Shown here piece after piece: positions 1 to 13,800 of a stretch of DNA of 64,000 nt. Positions within the stretch are counted from its first letter, which is position 1. The number at the start of each line of letters is the position of its first letter. Under the pieces are notes generated by a model. It was given only the letters and a program-made list of their open reading frames with translations. It was not told the origin of the DNA and ran no database searches. Origin of the DNA: Scolanthus callimorphus (lineage: Eukaryota > Cnidaria > Anthozoa > Actiniaria > Edwardsiidae); NCBI GenBank assembly GCA_033964015.1, contig CM066916.1:32691404-32755403 (forward strand), written 5' to 3'. The translations under genes were made by a program, and so were the position numbers.

Positions 1-526
1 ACCAATAAGGACGTAGTTGCTTTTGTCTCTATTATTTTCGTTCTACAAAGGAGTTCTTTTGTCTGTAGTCTATTATCCTCGTTCTTTGTGTTGAGGTGTA
101 GGGTATTGTTGTATTATCCAACCAGAGAGGAGCTTTAAGCAGCTACGTACCGACCAAAATAACAGCGCTTTAATGAGTTGCGCTTTTACAAAAGGCCGCT
201 TGATTGATTGGACTGGCTGTTGTACGAAAACAAAAGACGTAATTCGTGTTTGGAAACCTTTGTCAATCATAGTTGAATAAAAGTTGTCATTCATTTTCTT
301 CAGCATCACAACTTTATTGTGCATAGTAAAAATTAATTGCAATAAGTTTCTCTGGGGAACCCACTTCTATGAAAGCAGCTAAATAACTAACAATAGTTCC
401 TATTGGAATCCGCTATCTTTTTCAATTGTAAACTGTACTCCTTTTCAAAACTGTTAAATTCAATGAGAAGAATGCATTTCATTTGTCCCTGTTTTCTGAA
501 AACCTTGTCAACTGTAAACTAAGTCC

Positions 527-625
527 GTTAATTACCTCGATTCTCGGCAATAACCCCAATACATCCCTCGGGCCTACGGCCCTTGGGATGTATTGGGGTT
601 ATTGCCTCGAATCTCGGTAATTAAC
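527..625. repeat. Short palindromic element
   Basis: A near-perfect inverted repeat. The inner arms (ggcaataaccccaatacatc and its complement) meet near 575 over a GC-rich loop, and the outer ends both read gttaattacc. The size and structure fit a MITE or foldback repeat. No coding capacity is seen. Confidence 0.75.
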
Positions 626-631
626 TCTAAC

Positions 632-830
632 CTAGTCCAGTCATTCTATGGAAAAAAGGGGTCAACCTGTCACTAATTGCAACAGAAGGTTTCTCGACGG
701 TTTCAGGTGCCGAAAGTCCCCCTTTATAACATACTAAAAGTCCTAAGAAATCCTATCACGGGAACACGGTGAAAAATTGCGTTTTTCAGGTCGCCTTGGA
801 AAGGATTTTTTCTGCATGAAAACGAGACTG
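632..830. repeat. Inverted repeat arm, partner at 4367-4547
   Basis: This block, from ctagtccagtcattctatgg to the cgttttcatg-type inner end, reappears in reverse complement at 4367-4547 with substitutions. The pair could be long terminal inverted repeats of a 3.9 kb element or two independent insertions. Confidence 0.6.
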
Positions 831-1951
831 TGCATAATACTTCCTAATTATTCAAGATTTAGTTCTTTTGTGCAAGGAAATGTCCAAATGATATCCAAAA
901 TTTCAATCCTAATATTAATATTAATCATGTAGACTAAGGTTTATTTTATTTTTTTTTTTCTGAGTATTTCTTGATGAAAATTTCTTGAATGAACTCGCAA
1001 TTTTCTTGCTCGCATGTTTTGACACCACAATCTTACTCAATCTGTCTCAAACAAACTGAGTTTACATGATTATGAATATAAAATAAAGTTGATTGAATCC
1101 GCTACGAATGCGAAGCTCTAGCTACCTGATTGAGTAAAGCCCGTCACTACTAAAAGTGTTGCGTTTCTTTGCTGCCAAACAAGCATCTGAATAGAGAGAG
1201 TCACTTACTTAGGACCCGCTCGAGAAGAATTGCCTCAGTTACTATATGAAGATTAGAATCATCTTTCTACAAGTAAACATACTAAAGATCAGCAGCCAAC
1301 TCAACTCTCTGAAGGAGCAGTTTTGTCGAGAGTACGCGGGATTTGCAGTGAGGGTTTCCCCTGCTAATTATGCACACAAATAAAGACGACTGTGAGTGAT
1401 TTTTCCAAATTTACATTGAGCATTTCATGGCAATGTATTTTATGTAGAAATATATAATTCTTCGATTTTAAAAGAGCAATTTTAGAAGAGAAATGAGCAT
1501 GAGTTTTTCAAAAGTTTATATTTGCTTGTACTGAACGTTAGCGTTCACTGATTACACGAACGAGTTTGAAGTGGTTCTAGCCAATAATTTTGTATCATAT
1601 TATTTCAGAGGAGCAAACTCAAGATGAATAAGGCAAGGTGTTACTTGCAAAGTTTTCATGTTTGCCACATAATAATAATAATAATTTGCCGAAACTTAGG
1701 CAAAGTGTTTTGCTCTAAGACTGTGTTGGACACACGACACACCCAAGTGACAAAAAAGTCCACATTTAAGGGGCTTCGTATTTCGAATTCAGGTGGGTCA
1801 AAAGAGAATGGATACTAAAAAATGATTAATTAGTGATTAAATGGGCCAAACAGAAGACTGCCATAACTTTGATATACAGCCAGTTATTATACTTGCTCCC
1901 CCCCCCCCCCCCCACTTATACCTTGGCCTGGGTAGCACTAGCGTGAAATAC

Positions 1952-2133
1952 GAACAACAACAACCAAACGTTGAGATTTATGTTAAACGCCGTGGAAAAA
2001 TGTTGTTTTGCTGACGTTTCGAGCGTTAGCCCTTCGTCGGAGCTCCGACGAAGGGCTAACGCTCGAAACGTCAGCAAAACAACATTTTTCCACGGCGTTT
2101 AACATAAATCTCAACCTTTGGTTGTTGTTGTTC
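1952..2133. repeat. Perfect-type palindrome with retroelement-like core
   Basis: Two arms of about 90 bp meet at about 2042, starting gaacaacaacaaccaaacg and ending with its complement. The centre holds cgaagggctaacgctcgaaa followed by cgtc on both strands, a sequence type found at the ends of Penelope-like elements. The layout resembles a degenerate hammerhead core (ccgacga, a four-base-pair stem, gaaac, gtc). Confidence 0.7.
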
Positions 2134-4366
2134 ATGTTCACGTCTCCGCCGACGCAGACCACCTAGTTTTCCCGTAAAAATAGTCATACTAGCGTGAAAT
2201 ATGTTTGCCGTTGCTTTCCTATTTCCGCTTCTGTTTAGAGTTTATATTTTATTGACAGCGAATTCTATTGTTCCTACAAAAGTCTGGTAAAAAAGACAGC
2301 GCCTAAGGCTGCTCGTCGGCGCTTTTGTGTTTTAGTCAATCAGCTGGCAAAGTTTATATCGCAAAGTCAGAAAAGTCTGCCCAGGTGCGACCCTGGGACT
2401 GCTCTGTTGAGAGACTAACATACTAATTTCTGTTTGCGGTTTGCATACGCACTACGATAGCAGTGTTACACGGGCCACCTATCCCTGCTCGTTCGCGTAG
2501 AGAGCACATTGTTTCGGTGTCACGCTTACACGGGGTGCGACATTTGAAATCAGCCAGAAGGGCTAGTGTGTACCCTATTTTGACACTCAACTTGGAATTC
2601 AAATGACATTTTTTCTTTGCCGCCGGTACACTGCCAGCAAATAAATCCGAACCGCAAATGGCTGAAGTTTGCCGTGATATGCAGTGAGCCATGCGCAACC
2701 AATAGGACGGATGTAATGGTCCTACGGGAAAAAAGGGAGTAAACGAATAAATAATGCTAGTAAAGAGCGCGGTGATGATATTATGGTAATCCCGGGCACA
2801 AATAACAGAATTTTGATCGTGTACATAACCTCCGCTAAAACCAAACTCCTTCGTAAGGCGCCGCACGTCAAGGGCTGGTCATCATTTATCGCCAGGAGGA
2901 GTAGTATGATTTCTATGTTTGGGCGAGCGAAAGGGGGATCTCTCGAAAGAGGGGTAGCTGCAAGTACCAATTGCAGCAACTTTTATTCATTTGCATTTTT
3001 CGCAACTGGATACGATAAAAATTGCAGCGCACATTGCGTCATTTGTCCCGCGCTTCACGCACGTTGTAGGATTCACCTATCCTACTCTTGGAAAGGTTAT
3101 GAGTAATTGGCGGCGCATGAGGAAGAAACAAATCTACCTGGTTTGTCAACATACAAAATGGCATTTTCTCCTACATTTTTTCAGGGCTTGATGAAATGCC
3201 TTTATCAAATCACGCGCACAGAAAGAGGCATGCCACGGCCTTTATACATTTACATTTACATTTATGCTTCCTATTCCTATTTGAACTGCCAGCCCTAGTT
3301 CAAATACGGAGTTGTCGGGGATCACGAAAACTTTTAACAGTTCTAAGGAGCGTTATTCATAGTACTTTCAGAGGGATATCACTTCAAATTGTTCGTTTAT
3401 TTCACAAAACTGACTAAATGTTTCGCACTCCCACACCATGCGGTCTTGAATTAGTATTTCATCCCCTAGCAAAAGGGCAACACTCTGTGACGCGTTTGGA
3501 ACGTCCTGAAAATTCGAGCTCACGGCTAGGAGTGGAGGTGTGTCGGAATACTCTGTTACACACGTTCCTCGGATGGGACACGACTTCGCGAAACTACAGT
3601 GGCGCGTCACTCCAGAATTTCATCTCACTCGATCGTTTCGAGAGAGCTAACGCGTTCCAGCAGACTAATAGCACTAGCCTGCGTAGCCGGCTCTGTACGT
3701 TTGTTGTTTTCGAGAGGAGTCGGTTACGAGACAGATTCCATGGGTCGCACTCGCCTCCATGGGTCGCACTCGGCTCCGGACCGCGCTTCTCGCGGAGATC
3801 CTTCCTCGAAAAAACTTGAGAGCCAGCTAGGCTGGCTAAATAGCACTCGAGAGGAGGTCGCGGCTGCAGGGGGAAGAGCTGTTGGTTGAGCGCCGGACAA
3901 CCTTCTACGCATTATAAGTTGCAACTGTACCACAGGATGTAGCACCAACAGGATGTAGCACACTACGATCATTACTCCTTGCCGCAAGTATAACAGAATG
4001 ATCACACCCGCCTGTTGCCACTGCAAAGGGACTCTGCAACTCTCCGATTATAATGATGGTCTCGGGACACTTTTTTCATTTTGAACTACGTTTACCTTTA
4101 TAAATACATTTTTATTGACTATGGAAATAAAAACGATAACCTTAGAGCTCTTTAATATTTTTTTGTCGCTTTTGTTAATGTTTATGCTTGAAAAAACTAA
4201 TTAACATATTAGGGAAGCGGAGAAGACCGAAAACTTAAGCGTAAATGATATGCAAATACCATATTAATTGATTGAACAGCTTGTCATTCATAGAATTACG
4301 ACAAATCCTCGAAAATCAGGCAGAAAATACTATTAAAACGGGCAAAATAGCGCTACTTCCGGTTTC
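2134..4366. other. Gene-free stretch, nothing recognised
   Basis: Several overlapping open frames of 60-147 codons occur on both strands at 2420-3900. None resembles a known family, none has convincing splice sites, and they overlap one another. The missing second half of the last SRCR domain of the downstream gene was looked for here on the minus strand and not found. Confidence 0.5.
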
Positions 4367-4547
4367 AGCCTCGTTTTCATGTTGCAGGAAAGCGCGCGTA
4401 TCAATGATGCTCATTTAGAGGCTTTCCCGTGCCAGGATTTTTTAGGACTTTTAGTATGTTGTTTAGTACGTTCAACTGACCAATATTGTGAAGAAAAACC
4501 TTCTGTTGCAATTAGTGACGGGTCAAACCATAGAATGACTGGACTAT
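4367..4547. repeat. Inverted repeat arm, partner at 632-830
   Basis: Reverse-complement copy of the block at 632-830, sharing ccttctgttgcaattagtga and the end tagaatgactggacta. It abuts the MITE at 4550. Confidence 0.6.
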
Positions 4548-4549
4548 AC

Positions 4550-4778
4550 TAAGAGCCTGCGTCAGCCACTCCTTTGTTATTGTTTTCGTTCGCAATAGAA
4601 GACGAATTACGTGTAAAAACTTCTTAAGAAACATCTAAAAACAAAGTTTCATATTTTATTTACGAAACTCAGTCGAGAGCATTGTTCTATATTCTCTAAA
4701 TCAGCCGATGGAAATGGATGCTCTCTCCGATTTGTTATGTTGCTGTGCTGTCAAAATGGCGGCTGACACAGGCTCTTA
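4550..4778. mobile_element. MITE family A, copy 1
   Basis: Terminal inverted repeats read taagagcctgcgtcagcc and its near complement (ggctgacacaggctctta). Two more copies lie at 24466-24686 and 32998-33229. The element ends only 26 bp from the donor site of the last SRCR exon. Confidence 0.8.
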
Positions 4779-4804
4779 AACTGTAATCACAGCTGTGTCC
4801 GTAC

Positions 4805-7800
4805 CAGTCCAGGAAATCCTGACGCTCTGCACACCACCTCTCCATCTCGCGCGTCCCAGTCTTCGCCACATATCAAACTATAGCCCACGTCACTTCCAGG
4901 GCCTTTTGCTGTCAAAGATACAACACCCTCTCGGTAGGTGGCGCCATTTGATAACTCCACTGAAAGAGACAAGTAATAAAGGAAAGCTAGCGGACGTAGC
5001 GCAATAGAATGAGGGTTGGGGCTCGCTGGCCACTGTTATAGGCACGAGGTACTCCCCGCCCATCAACTAATTTTGTGGTAGCCCTCATATGGCAAACGGC
5101 GACCTGGACGGCCGGCACTGTTATTGAAGGATGCCGGGGCGATCAAACATTACCGAGCTTGCCGCCTGTATGGAAAACCGGGAAGATGGGCTTCAAGGCG
5201 TGCAGTTCGGCTGAGGCCGCCCGACTCTACTCTACTCTTTAACGTAAGAGCTCTTAGTTCAAATGTAGGTCTACAAACGACATCAGCCCCATAGGAGCAA
5301 CTTTAGACAGTGTTTATTGAGATCTGAAAAGTATTAACGCCAGCAAGGCGGCAGAGCTTACAGAGACACGGCAAGGCACGTAGCGTGCCCACGTTTTCAC
5401 CACAGTCATATGAAATCTGCTCTTTCAGCTTTCATACCTTTCAATTTAGGAATACATACGACACCAAGCTCCTGCGCATGCGTACACGTAGTGTTTCCCA
5501 AGGCAATATATCGACACGTGGCAATTGACGTCTCGTTCCCAGTACACTCCAAATCCTGCGCCAAGATCAGACCGCTGCCCTGACCATAGCGGGCGCAACA
5601 CGAGCTCGAGGCCGCACTAAGGTAGCCCATCATCTTACAGATCACGTGACCGGTGGGGAGACTTAAACGAGCACCGCATATTGTGCCCCAAGATCCTTTA
5701 TTGTAGACCTCGATCCGGCCCTCGAATCTAAGCGGGCCGCCAACAATGCGAACTGTAAAGATTGGAATTTATAACATTAACACAATATTCATTAAACTCG
5801 CCGGAGTAAGGAAGCTCTCCTCCCTGAAATCGGGGTGACTTCTGTGCTTTGCTTTTGTTCACGTTTTTCTCGCATTGGTTTAATTAAGTGTTGGTCTTCG
5901 TCTTTTAACTTCGCGCGAACATGTTTCTTGACCTATTTGTCGCGACAGATGTCAAGATATTGCTATGAACGCCATAAGACAAAAAACTGATTGGCTTTGA
6001 AATTTTGAATGCCGAATTTTTAATTCGGCATTATGCACATATACGTCTGCGACAAAAGTAGTTGAGAATACCCTCAAAAATGGTTTTCCACATTTGAACT
6101 GCGTATGCGCTGTCTTCTTGGCTTTAATCCCCCTTCGCTCCTATTCAATTTTAAGCAAAACCACCAGTGGCGGCATCGTTTAAAAAAGAAACAACATTGA
6201 GTAAGGCGGAATGAGTGATAAAGAGAAGGGAAGTGGGGGGGGGGGGGGGGGGGGCAAATCCCAAGGAGGAGGTGTTGAGGACCCTTGGGAATTCCAGGGG
6301 AGAGGAGTGGTGCGGCCTCGACCCCCTCGACCCCCTGGTGTGGAAAAAGTGCGGTCAACCATTTGAGTACAAGCAGTACGGATATTAACGTTATACAAGT
6401 GCTGGCATTTATTTTACTTCAGAGCGGATTTCAGATGGCTCTTGTGAAAAATTGGTAATCACTGAAATTGATAAAATTGGTTTTAGAGCGGTTTTCACAT
6501 GACTGTCGTGAAAACAATTGCAATTGAGCAATCACTAGCCAATCAGAATCGAGAGAAATCACGACTTGCTCCTAAATGGCTTTTTTCTCAGCCAATTGCA
6601 AGCCGAATCAATTACTTAGTAATATTACACAATTGTATTTACTACAGAATTTGATTGGCTGAGAACAACGAGTAGCCAATGAGAACGCAAAGCAATTGCA
6701 ATTACATAACAAGTCCTGGCAGTCATGTGAAATCCGCTCTATTCAGAAATGGTGTAATCACTTTGCGGTTGGTTTCACTTCTAACAACCATATGAAATCC
6801 TCTCCATCAACGATCGTTTCACCTGCTATACACAGAAGACCCGCGACTTTTCCCGGCCAAGTCCAGCAACTACCACTGCTGGTGCGACACTGCTGGATTG
6901 ACTTCTCGGTGCCAGTGCACTCAAACTTGCTACCAGCAAGCGTCTTGTCATTCCCTGGTCCGTACTCGTTGAAGGGTATACCATGGTAAACCGCCCACGC
7001 CCCGGCATATCCCAACATACGGCATATCACATGACCATCACGGATATCCCACGTGTTGTCAGCACAGACTATTCCCCAGACGCCCTTTCTGTAGAGTTCA
7101 ACTCGTCCTTGATTGGAGGTGGGGCCATCAGCTAGGCGAACTGCAAAACAGATTAAAAACTGCTATTTTATCATTAATGGGAATACTCTTCACGTCAAAC
7201 GAGATAAAATGAAAAATATTCAATTAATGGCCTATCCGCACCAAATCTTAAAGATAACCTCTTTAATTTCATCATTCTGCGAAATCTACACTATTAACAA
7301 CCGCGGATTGGCCTTCGTCAATCAATTTTGTATTGATTGATGGAGGTCATGAAATCCTGCTGCTGGGTCTCCATCTCATTTTGTGAGGGAGATTCAGCAG
7401 CACACGGCCAATCAGAATACCATTGCAAAATGAGATTGTTACCGTGGTAAAATAAAGGATCATCATCATCATCATCATCAACCGAGTGAACAGCCTGGGT
7501 GATTTCACGTAGGCTTTGAGTGGTATTTTGAACTCATAAGGATTCAGCTTATAAGGATTCAACTTATAAGGCTTCAAATCTACATTTTCACCATCAAATG
7601 CAAACGAAAGTTTGCCTGTCAGGCTACTGCGCAGCTGTTCTGCGCATCTCTCAAATCAAAGAACTATCGTCCCGTAACGATGGCCACATTCTCTTACCCA
7701 GAGCTCCCGGCTCGTCTGCTCGCAGGGGAGGCTCTGGGGACATCCATTTGAGAGCCGTCGCTGATTGCTTGATTTTGAGCATTGGAGCATGCGCTTAAAT

Positions 7801-10800
7801 GTCTTTCTCTCAGCGGCTCTGTATTAAATCTCGCGCATGCGTCAGTGGCTGTCACCAGAGCCTCTCCATTCTCGAACCCAGAGCTCCCCGGCTCTTAAGC
7901 TCGCGGGGGAGGCTCTGGTGACAGCCACTGACGCATGCGCGAGATTTAATACAGAGCCGCTGAGAGAAAGACTTTTCAGCGCATGTTCCAACGCTCAAAA
8001 TCAGCCAATCAGCGACGGCCCTCAAATGGATGTCTGTACAGTCGCAATTTGTAATAACTGTCGCAATTTGTAATACCTGTCGCAATTTGTAATAAAGTTG
8101 TCGCGATTTGTAATACCTGTCGCAATTTGTAATAAAGTCGTCGCAATTTGTAATAAAAAAGCTGTCGCAATTTGTAATACACCTCCGTCGCAATTTGTAA
8201 TAAACAAAGCTGTCGCAATTTGTAATACCCCTCCATCGCAATTTGTAATAAACAGCTATCAAGAATTATAATTGCTGCCACAGCCCTCGTTTAAAAGAAA
8301 GGATGACAGATATAACAATTTCATAATATTCGGCAAACATTCTGGCCAGATATGCTTCGCATTTAGATACGCAAGTTGCTCTACAGCCAAAGTTGTTGGT
8401 CAACAAGGTGCAACGGAGCTATGAATTACTTTCGATGGCACAAGTCTCGGTATCTCCACAAAACAGGCCAGTGCTAATATCGCCCAAACTATCCATTCAA
8501 AATTCCTTTTAATTGGGCAATTTTATTGGAAAATGCGGATTTTCCAAAAACTGCGAGATATCAGGGAAGCGGTGAAGAATTTACTCTGAGTCACGTTGGA
8601 AAAATACGCTGCTGGGCTCCGAAACCCAGTGGTTCTCGTGCAAATCTCTCGCAGATGTGCAGGTAAAAGCTTCGAGAAAAGAGTAACGGAGAATCTAAAT
8701 GGAGAACTGGAGAAGTTACCATTCCAGCATTACGCGACATTTCTTTTACATTTTCCACGAATGAAACCTTGCAGAAATACCAAAATCAATTTAGTTCAAT
8801 GGCAGTGGCCATATTCAGTTGAATTGCTTTGCAATTTCATTTGTTGCTCAAAATAATTGCTTATTACAAATTGCGATGGAGGGGTATTACAAATTGCGAC
8901 AGCTTTGTTTATTACAAATTGCGACGGAGCTGTATTACAAATTGCGACAGCTTTTTTATTACAAATTGCGATAACTTTATTACAAATTGCGACAGGTATT
9001 ACAAATTACGACAACTTTATTACAAATTGCGACAGGTATTACAAATTGCGACAATTATTACAAATTGCGACTGTACAGATGTCCCCAGAGCCTCCCCTGC
9101 GAGCAGACGAGCGGGGAGCTCTGGGTACGAGAATGGAGCCTCCCCCGCGAGGTTACGAGCCGGGGAGCTCTGGGTTCGAGAATGCGATGGCCAACGAAGG
9201 TTCAAAACCTCGAAAACGAATCGTAATAAAAATAACCTATTGATATATATAGAGGATATTACACGGTGGCGCGAAGATATGGATTTTATTTTCGAGTGGC
9301 AAGAACAATATTTTACGAACGAGCGCACCGAGTGAGTAAAATATTGTTTTTGACACGAGAAAGTAAAATCCATATCTTCAAGCCACCGTGTAATGTTCTT
9401 TTTATTATATGGATAAGAATTGACATAGCAAAATATAATTTCAACAACTCACTAAAAAAGGTAAAGTCGAAAGTGCTTATTTGTGAAAGGCTCCCTCAAT
9501 CTTTCTGATTCCTTTCTTTGTGTTGCTGTAGCTTTCACCATAATTGACCTAAGGTTTTCTCTTTAGAACTAGAAAAAACCTAGTTTTGTGGCTTAAAACT
9601 CGAGTGACCGAGCGAGATTTCACTGCAGACGAAAGTGAGGAAAACAACACCGCAACGTACACATCCGGGACCTTCGGTACATAACGTTTTCATATTTTCG
9701 TGAAGATATGGAAAATACGAGTGTTTTAGTTTCCGCGTAAAACACTGGCATCCATATAATCTTATTAGATGTTTTTTCATGTAATACGGGCGGATAATTT
9801 ACGAGTTGCGGACATATTTTTCCGAGCCCCGCAGGGGTGTCCGCCAATATTACATAAAAAAACATCTAATGAAATATTTGTTATACGACAAAAAAAACTT
9901 TTTCCTTTTCTTTTCAAGATTCACTAGGAAACGTACGTGATTTGACTCGCACCTGATCGGGAAGCCATTCAAGTGCGCGCGCAAAACCTGTTCGTAACCG
10001 GTTTTCTACAGTGGAATACGGCTTTCAACTGTGTAATACGGCTTTTGCCGTGCAATACTAACTACTTACTAACCGAGAGTGAAGGCATTACGTGAAATAT
10101 CAAACTGAGGTTTTGGCGTATCGACCGAGCGATAGCGAGGTTGATACGCCAAAACCGAGGTTGATATTTCACGTAATGCCCGAACGGTCGAGGTTAGTAA
10201 GTTGTTATTATATGGCACTTTTTTTCAAACTTTTTACGAACCGGAAGTCGCCTCGTTCATTTTCCCGCCGAAATAACTCAGACACGCGCCCGCGTCGCGC
10301 TCGAGTTCATTCAGAGTTGTTCATATTCGCCGAGTCAAATTGATAGAACAAACCGTGTGTGCAAACCACGCCAGACATGCTCTAAAGTAATCAATCTCTT
10401 ATGGATGTCAAATACTTCGGAATCCTTTCTTTTACAGAAATTTATAATGTTGTTTAGTCATTAGAGAAACTTTTGAGGGAGTTACAGAAGTTTCAAACGG
10501 CAAGCAACCGGGAAGCAAGTCTTTGACCTCAGCTCAACTTTTTTTTAGCACCATTGGGGAAAACATTGCTACTTTTGCACTAGAAAAGGCTTAATAAATA
10601 CGGAAGAAGAGTTAAACCTGAAGAAGCTATTTCACAAGCTATTATAAGAAAATTGCGATGGTTATTTTAGCCGGCTTTTGTGCAAAAGCAAACGTCAAGT
10701 AAGAATGATATTATATGGTAAAATGACGTCACATTTGTATAATAATACTTCTTACCATCGTGTTTACACATGACACCCGCTTCTTGACCGTACGAACAGT

Positions 10801-13800
10801 TCGTCAGCCTCCAGCCACTGTGTTTACACTCGGCGAGTGAGGTCTCGTTACCGTTACACTCTACACCACTCAGCACTGTCGGGGGGTTCCCTGGTAGTCT
10901 GCTATACATCTTGATGCTTTCCTGTCATAGGAAAAACAAACGTAGGAAGTTTAAGGTCAAACATCCAAAACTAAATGGGCAATCACCAAAAATTTCCGCA
11001 CCACACAGTTGAGTACAAAGACAGCGACATATTATACCAGGTATTGATATAGGCAGTAGTATTCTCTTTAACAATGAGACTACGAGTTCGAGTTTGCTAT
11101 GATTCAATAGATAGTTAACGAGGCGCAAAGCACCGAAAAGATACCCTAAAGGGCGTGGTTCAAATAATTGTTTACCCTTAAAGATGCCCATCAAGAACGT
11201 CTTTGATTAAAATGCTGCCTTTAAAGGGGCTGTGTCACGATTTTAGCACACTTTTGGTGATGTAAAAAACATCCAAATAACTGATGGATAGCAAAAAATA
11301 CTAGTCTAGGCTTGTTAAATAGACCTTTAACTACAAAGCGATCATGTTTTTAGGCTTCATGGACCTATTACAGAGCGGATGGAAACGGATTGCAACAATG
11401 AGTTTTTGAAATCTTGTCAGGATGACAAGTTTTCAAAGTTTTAATTTACATCACAATTATCTTGTAAATCGGCAGTCTTGTCGCTAGCACTTGCCTACAT
11501 TGCCTAATAGGCTAAAACTAAGTGATATAAGTGATTTTGGGATGATTACATTCAAATTTAGAGCTATATTTACAAATGTATTCAAATGACCGTGATACAG
11601 CCCCTTTAAGGTTGTCTAACAAATCGTGTTTTTATCTAGTATTCTCATCTTTAAACAATGTTTTCAAAATGTGCCCTTGTTTTGCCGCTGTTTAAGAGCC
11701 CGATACTGCCCTTAAATCGTAGCCGATTTTAACCCCTAAAATCCAGCGATTTTAACCTCTAAAAGATACGACGATCATCCCGGCCAAAAAATGTGTGAGT
11801 TCCCCCAGGGTACGTTTATTTGCAAACAAAACCATAAATCCATTATAAAATAAGTTTGGAATTTGGGGCCGTGCATGAATTGCTTCTGATAACTCACCAG
11901 GCCAGGATACCCAGCCATCCTACACGCCACTTCGCCATCTGGTATTCCCCATTGCTCAGCGCATATCTTGCTCGTATAACCGCTGGCCACAATCTCTACT
12001 TTTCCAACTCTTTCACTCACGCCATCAACCATTCGTACTGAAACAAAACGCACCTTGTAACTGTTAGAACATGTACCTCACCTGGGGAGTTTGAGAAGTC
12101 GGATTGCATCGGTATGTATTGTATTGACAAAAGTTCGTACTCAATGTTACAAGACATATTTGTCGAGACTTTAATTTTCTCGAATTGGCTAGAGAATTAT
12201 TTCCCAGGAACAAAAGTGTTAGCCTCTTCGGAACTTCTGAAGGCACCTCTAAACATCTTTTATAGTAAAGAAAATGGGTGAAATCGGGAGTAGCCGTTAC
12301 AAAAAGTCGCTGAAACATGTGTTAATAATGAGAACGGCAATAACTCTCCGCGAAAACGCCCTAATGGACGATTCCAACTATAACGCACGCGCGCGCGGCA
12401 TGTCGGTAGATATGGGACATTTGTTGAAATTGTTAAAAAGCGCGCTCATGTCTCTCACAACATCACGCGTGCTTTATTTGCCGATGAAGTCATAGAAAGT
12501 TATGCTCTAATGCTTAAATAGATAATATAACCTACAAAATCACGTCAATTTGTCGATACCTTTCGTTATATTGGGAGTACACATGAGCCCTAGTTCCTGC
12601 GCATGCGTACACGTGGTACTGCCCCACCCATCATGGTGGCAGCGGCTCACGGATGACTCGTTCCCAGTACACTCCAAATCTTGTAACATAATCATACCGC
12701 TGCTCTGGCCATAGCGGGCGCAGCATGATGTGCTCGCGGCGCCGATATATCCCATCATTTTACAGATCACCTGACCAGTGGGGAATGTTAGATTTGATCC
12801 GCATATTGTTCCCCAGAATCCTTCACGGTAAATTTCCACTCGACCCTCGAATGGGAGTGTTCCGCCGACAAGCCGAGCTGTACAAGTAAACAAAATATTT
12901 GTGTGGATATTTGTAAACACAATTATTCCAAAATGGCGACTTTTTGTTCCATTGGCCCTTGTGGCCTCACTCTCATGAAATTATCTTTTGTCTTTGAGCT
13001 TGAGTAAATATAAAAGAAAAGAATAATTTCATGACAACAAGGCCACAAAGGGCCATACAGCCATTTTACAATTAAGCAATAAAAGTACTTTCCGCGTGCT
13101 CTCTGCTTTCTTACAAACACGAGGGGGATGTTGGGAGAACTGATAAAACTCTTTCAAGTTTTATCAGTTCGACCAACATTTCCCGAGTGTTTGTAAGAAA
13201 CCAGAGAGCACACAGAAAGTATTTTCATTGCTTTTAGAAAATAACATACATACGCGCGACAGCGTTGCGCGACAATCGTGTTTCTCAGGTCTCTTACAAA
13301 CACGCTATTTAACCAATCAGAGTGCGCACATTCACAATACAACATAGGTGTTATTTTCTAATACAGTAATAATACACCTAGCCAATCACGAAGGGGAGAA
13401 CATAGAAGTTGCTGCCGAATGGCTTCCTCGTCAGCCAATCACAAGGCAAGTGAAATCACTATCACGCGCTGGGCACGTGACTGGTTTATTTGAAAGTCAA
13501 GCCAAGTGAAAACACTATCACGCGGTGAGCACGTGATTACTAAATTGACACGGCTGGGTTTAATTCAAAATGTGATTGGCTGGCACTGAAATGGGGGACC
13601 AATGAGAATGCAAAGTAAAAACTTAAATGTGGAAATTTTGATTAACTGAGTAATGCCATGCTCGCTTACCCGCCTGACAAATAACCGCGGCGTCGTTTCG
13701 ATGTCCGCCCGAGCACCAATCACTAAAACCCATTCTTGATCCGCAATCCTTAATGGAAGACTCCGTCCCTTTACAGTACAACCATTTAAGCCACTGCCTA

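Noticed and set aside
2423..3889. Overlapping open frames up to 147 codons on both strands
   Set aside because: No recognisable domain, no supported splice sites, frames overlap each other in both directions.
6074..6398. Proline-rich frames near 6.2 kb
   Set aside because: Caused by the poly-G run and the accccct repeat.
8037..9079. CRISPR-like array of regularly repeated units
   Set aside because: Spacers are only 2-9 bases, units are mirrored in an inverted array, and the sequence is eukaryotic.
8829..9335. 168-codon plus-strand frame
   Set aside because: It only translates the tattacaaattgcgac array and MITE ends.
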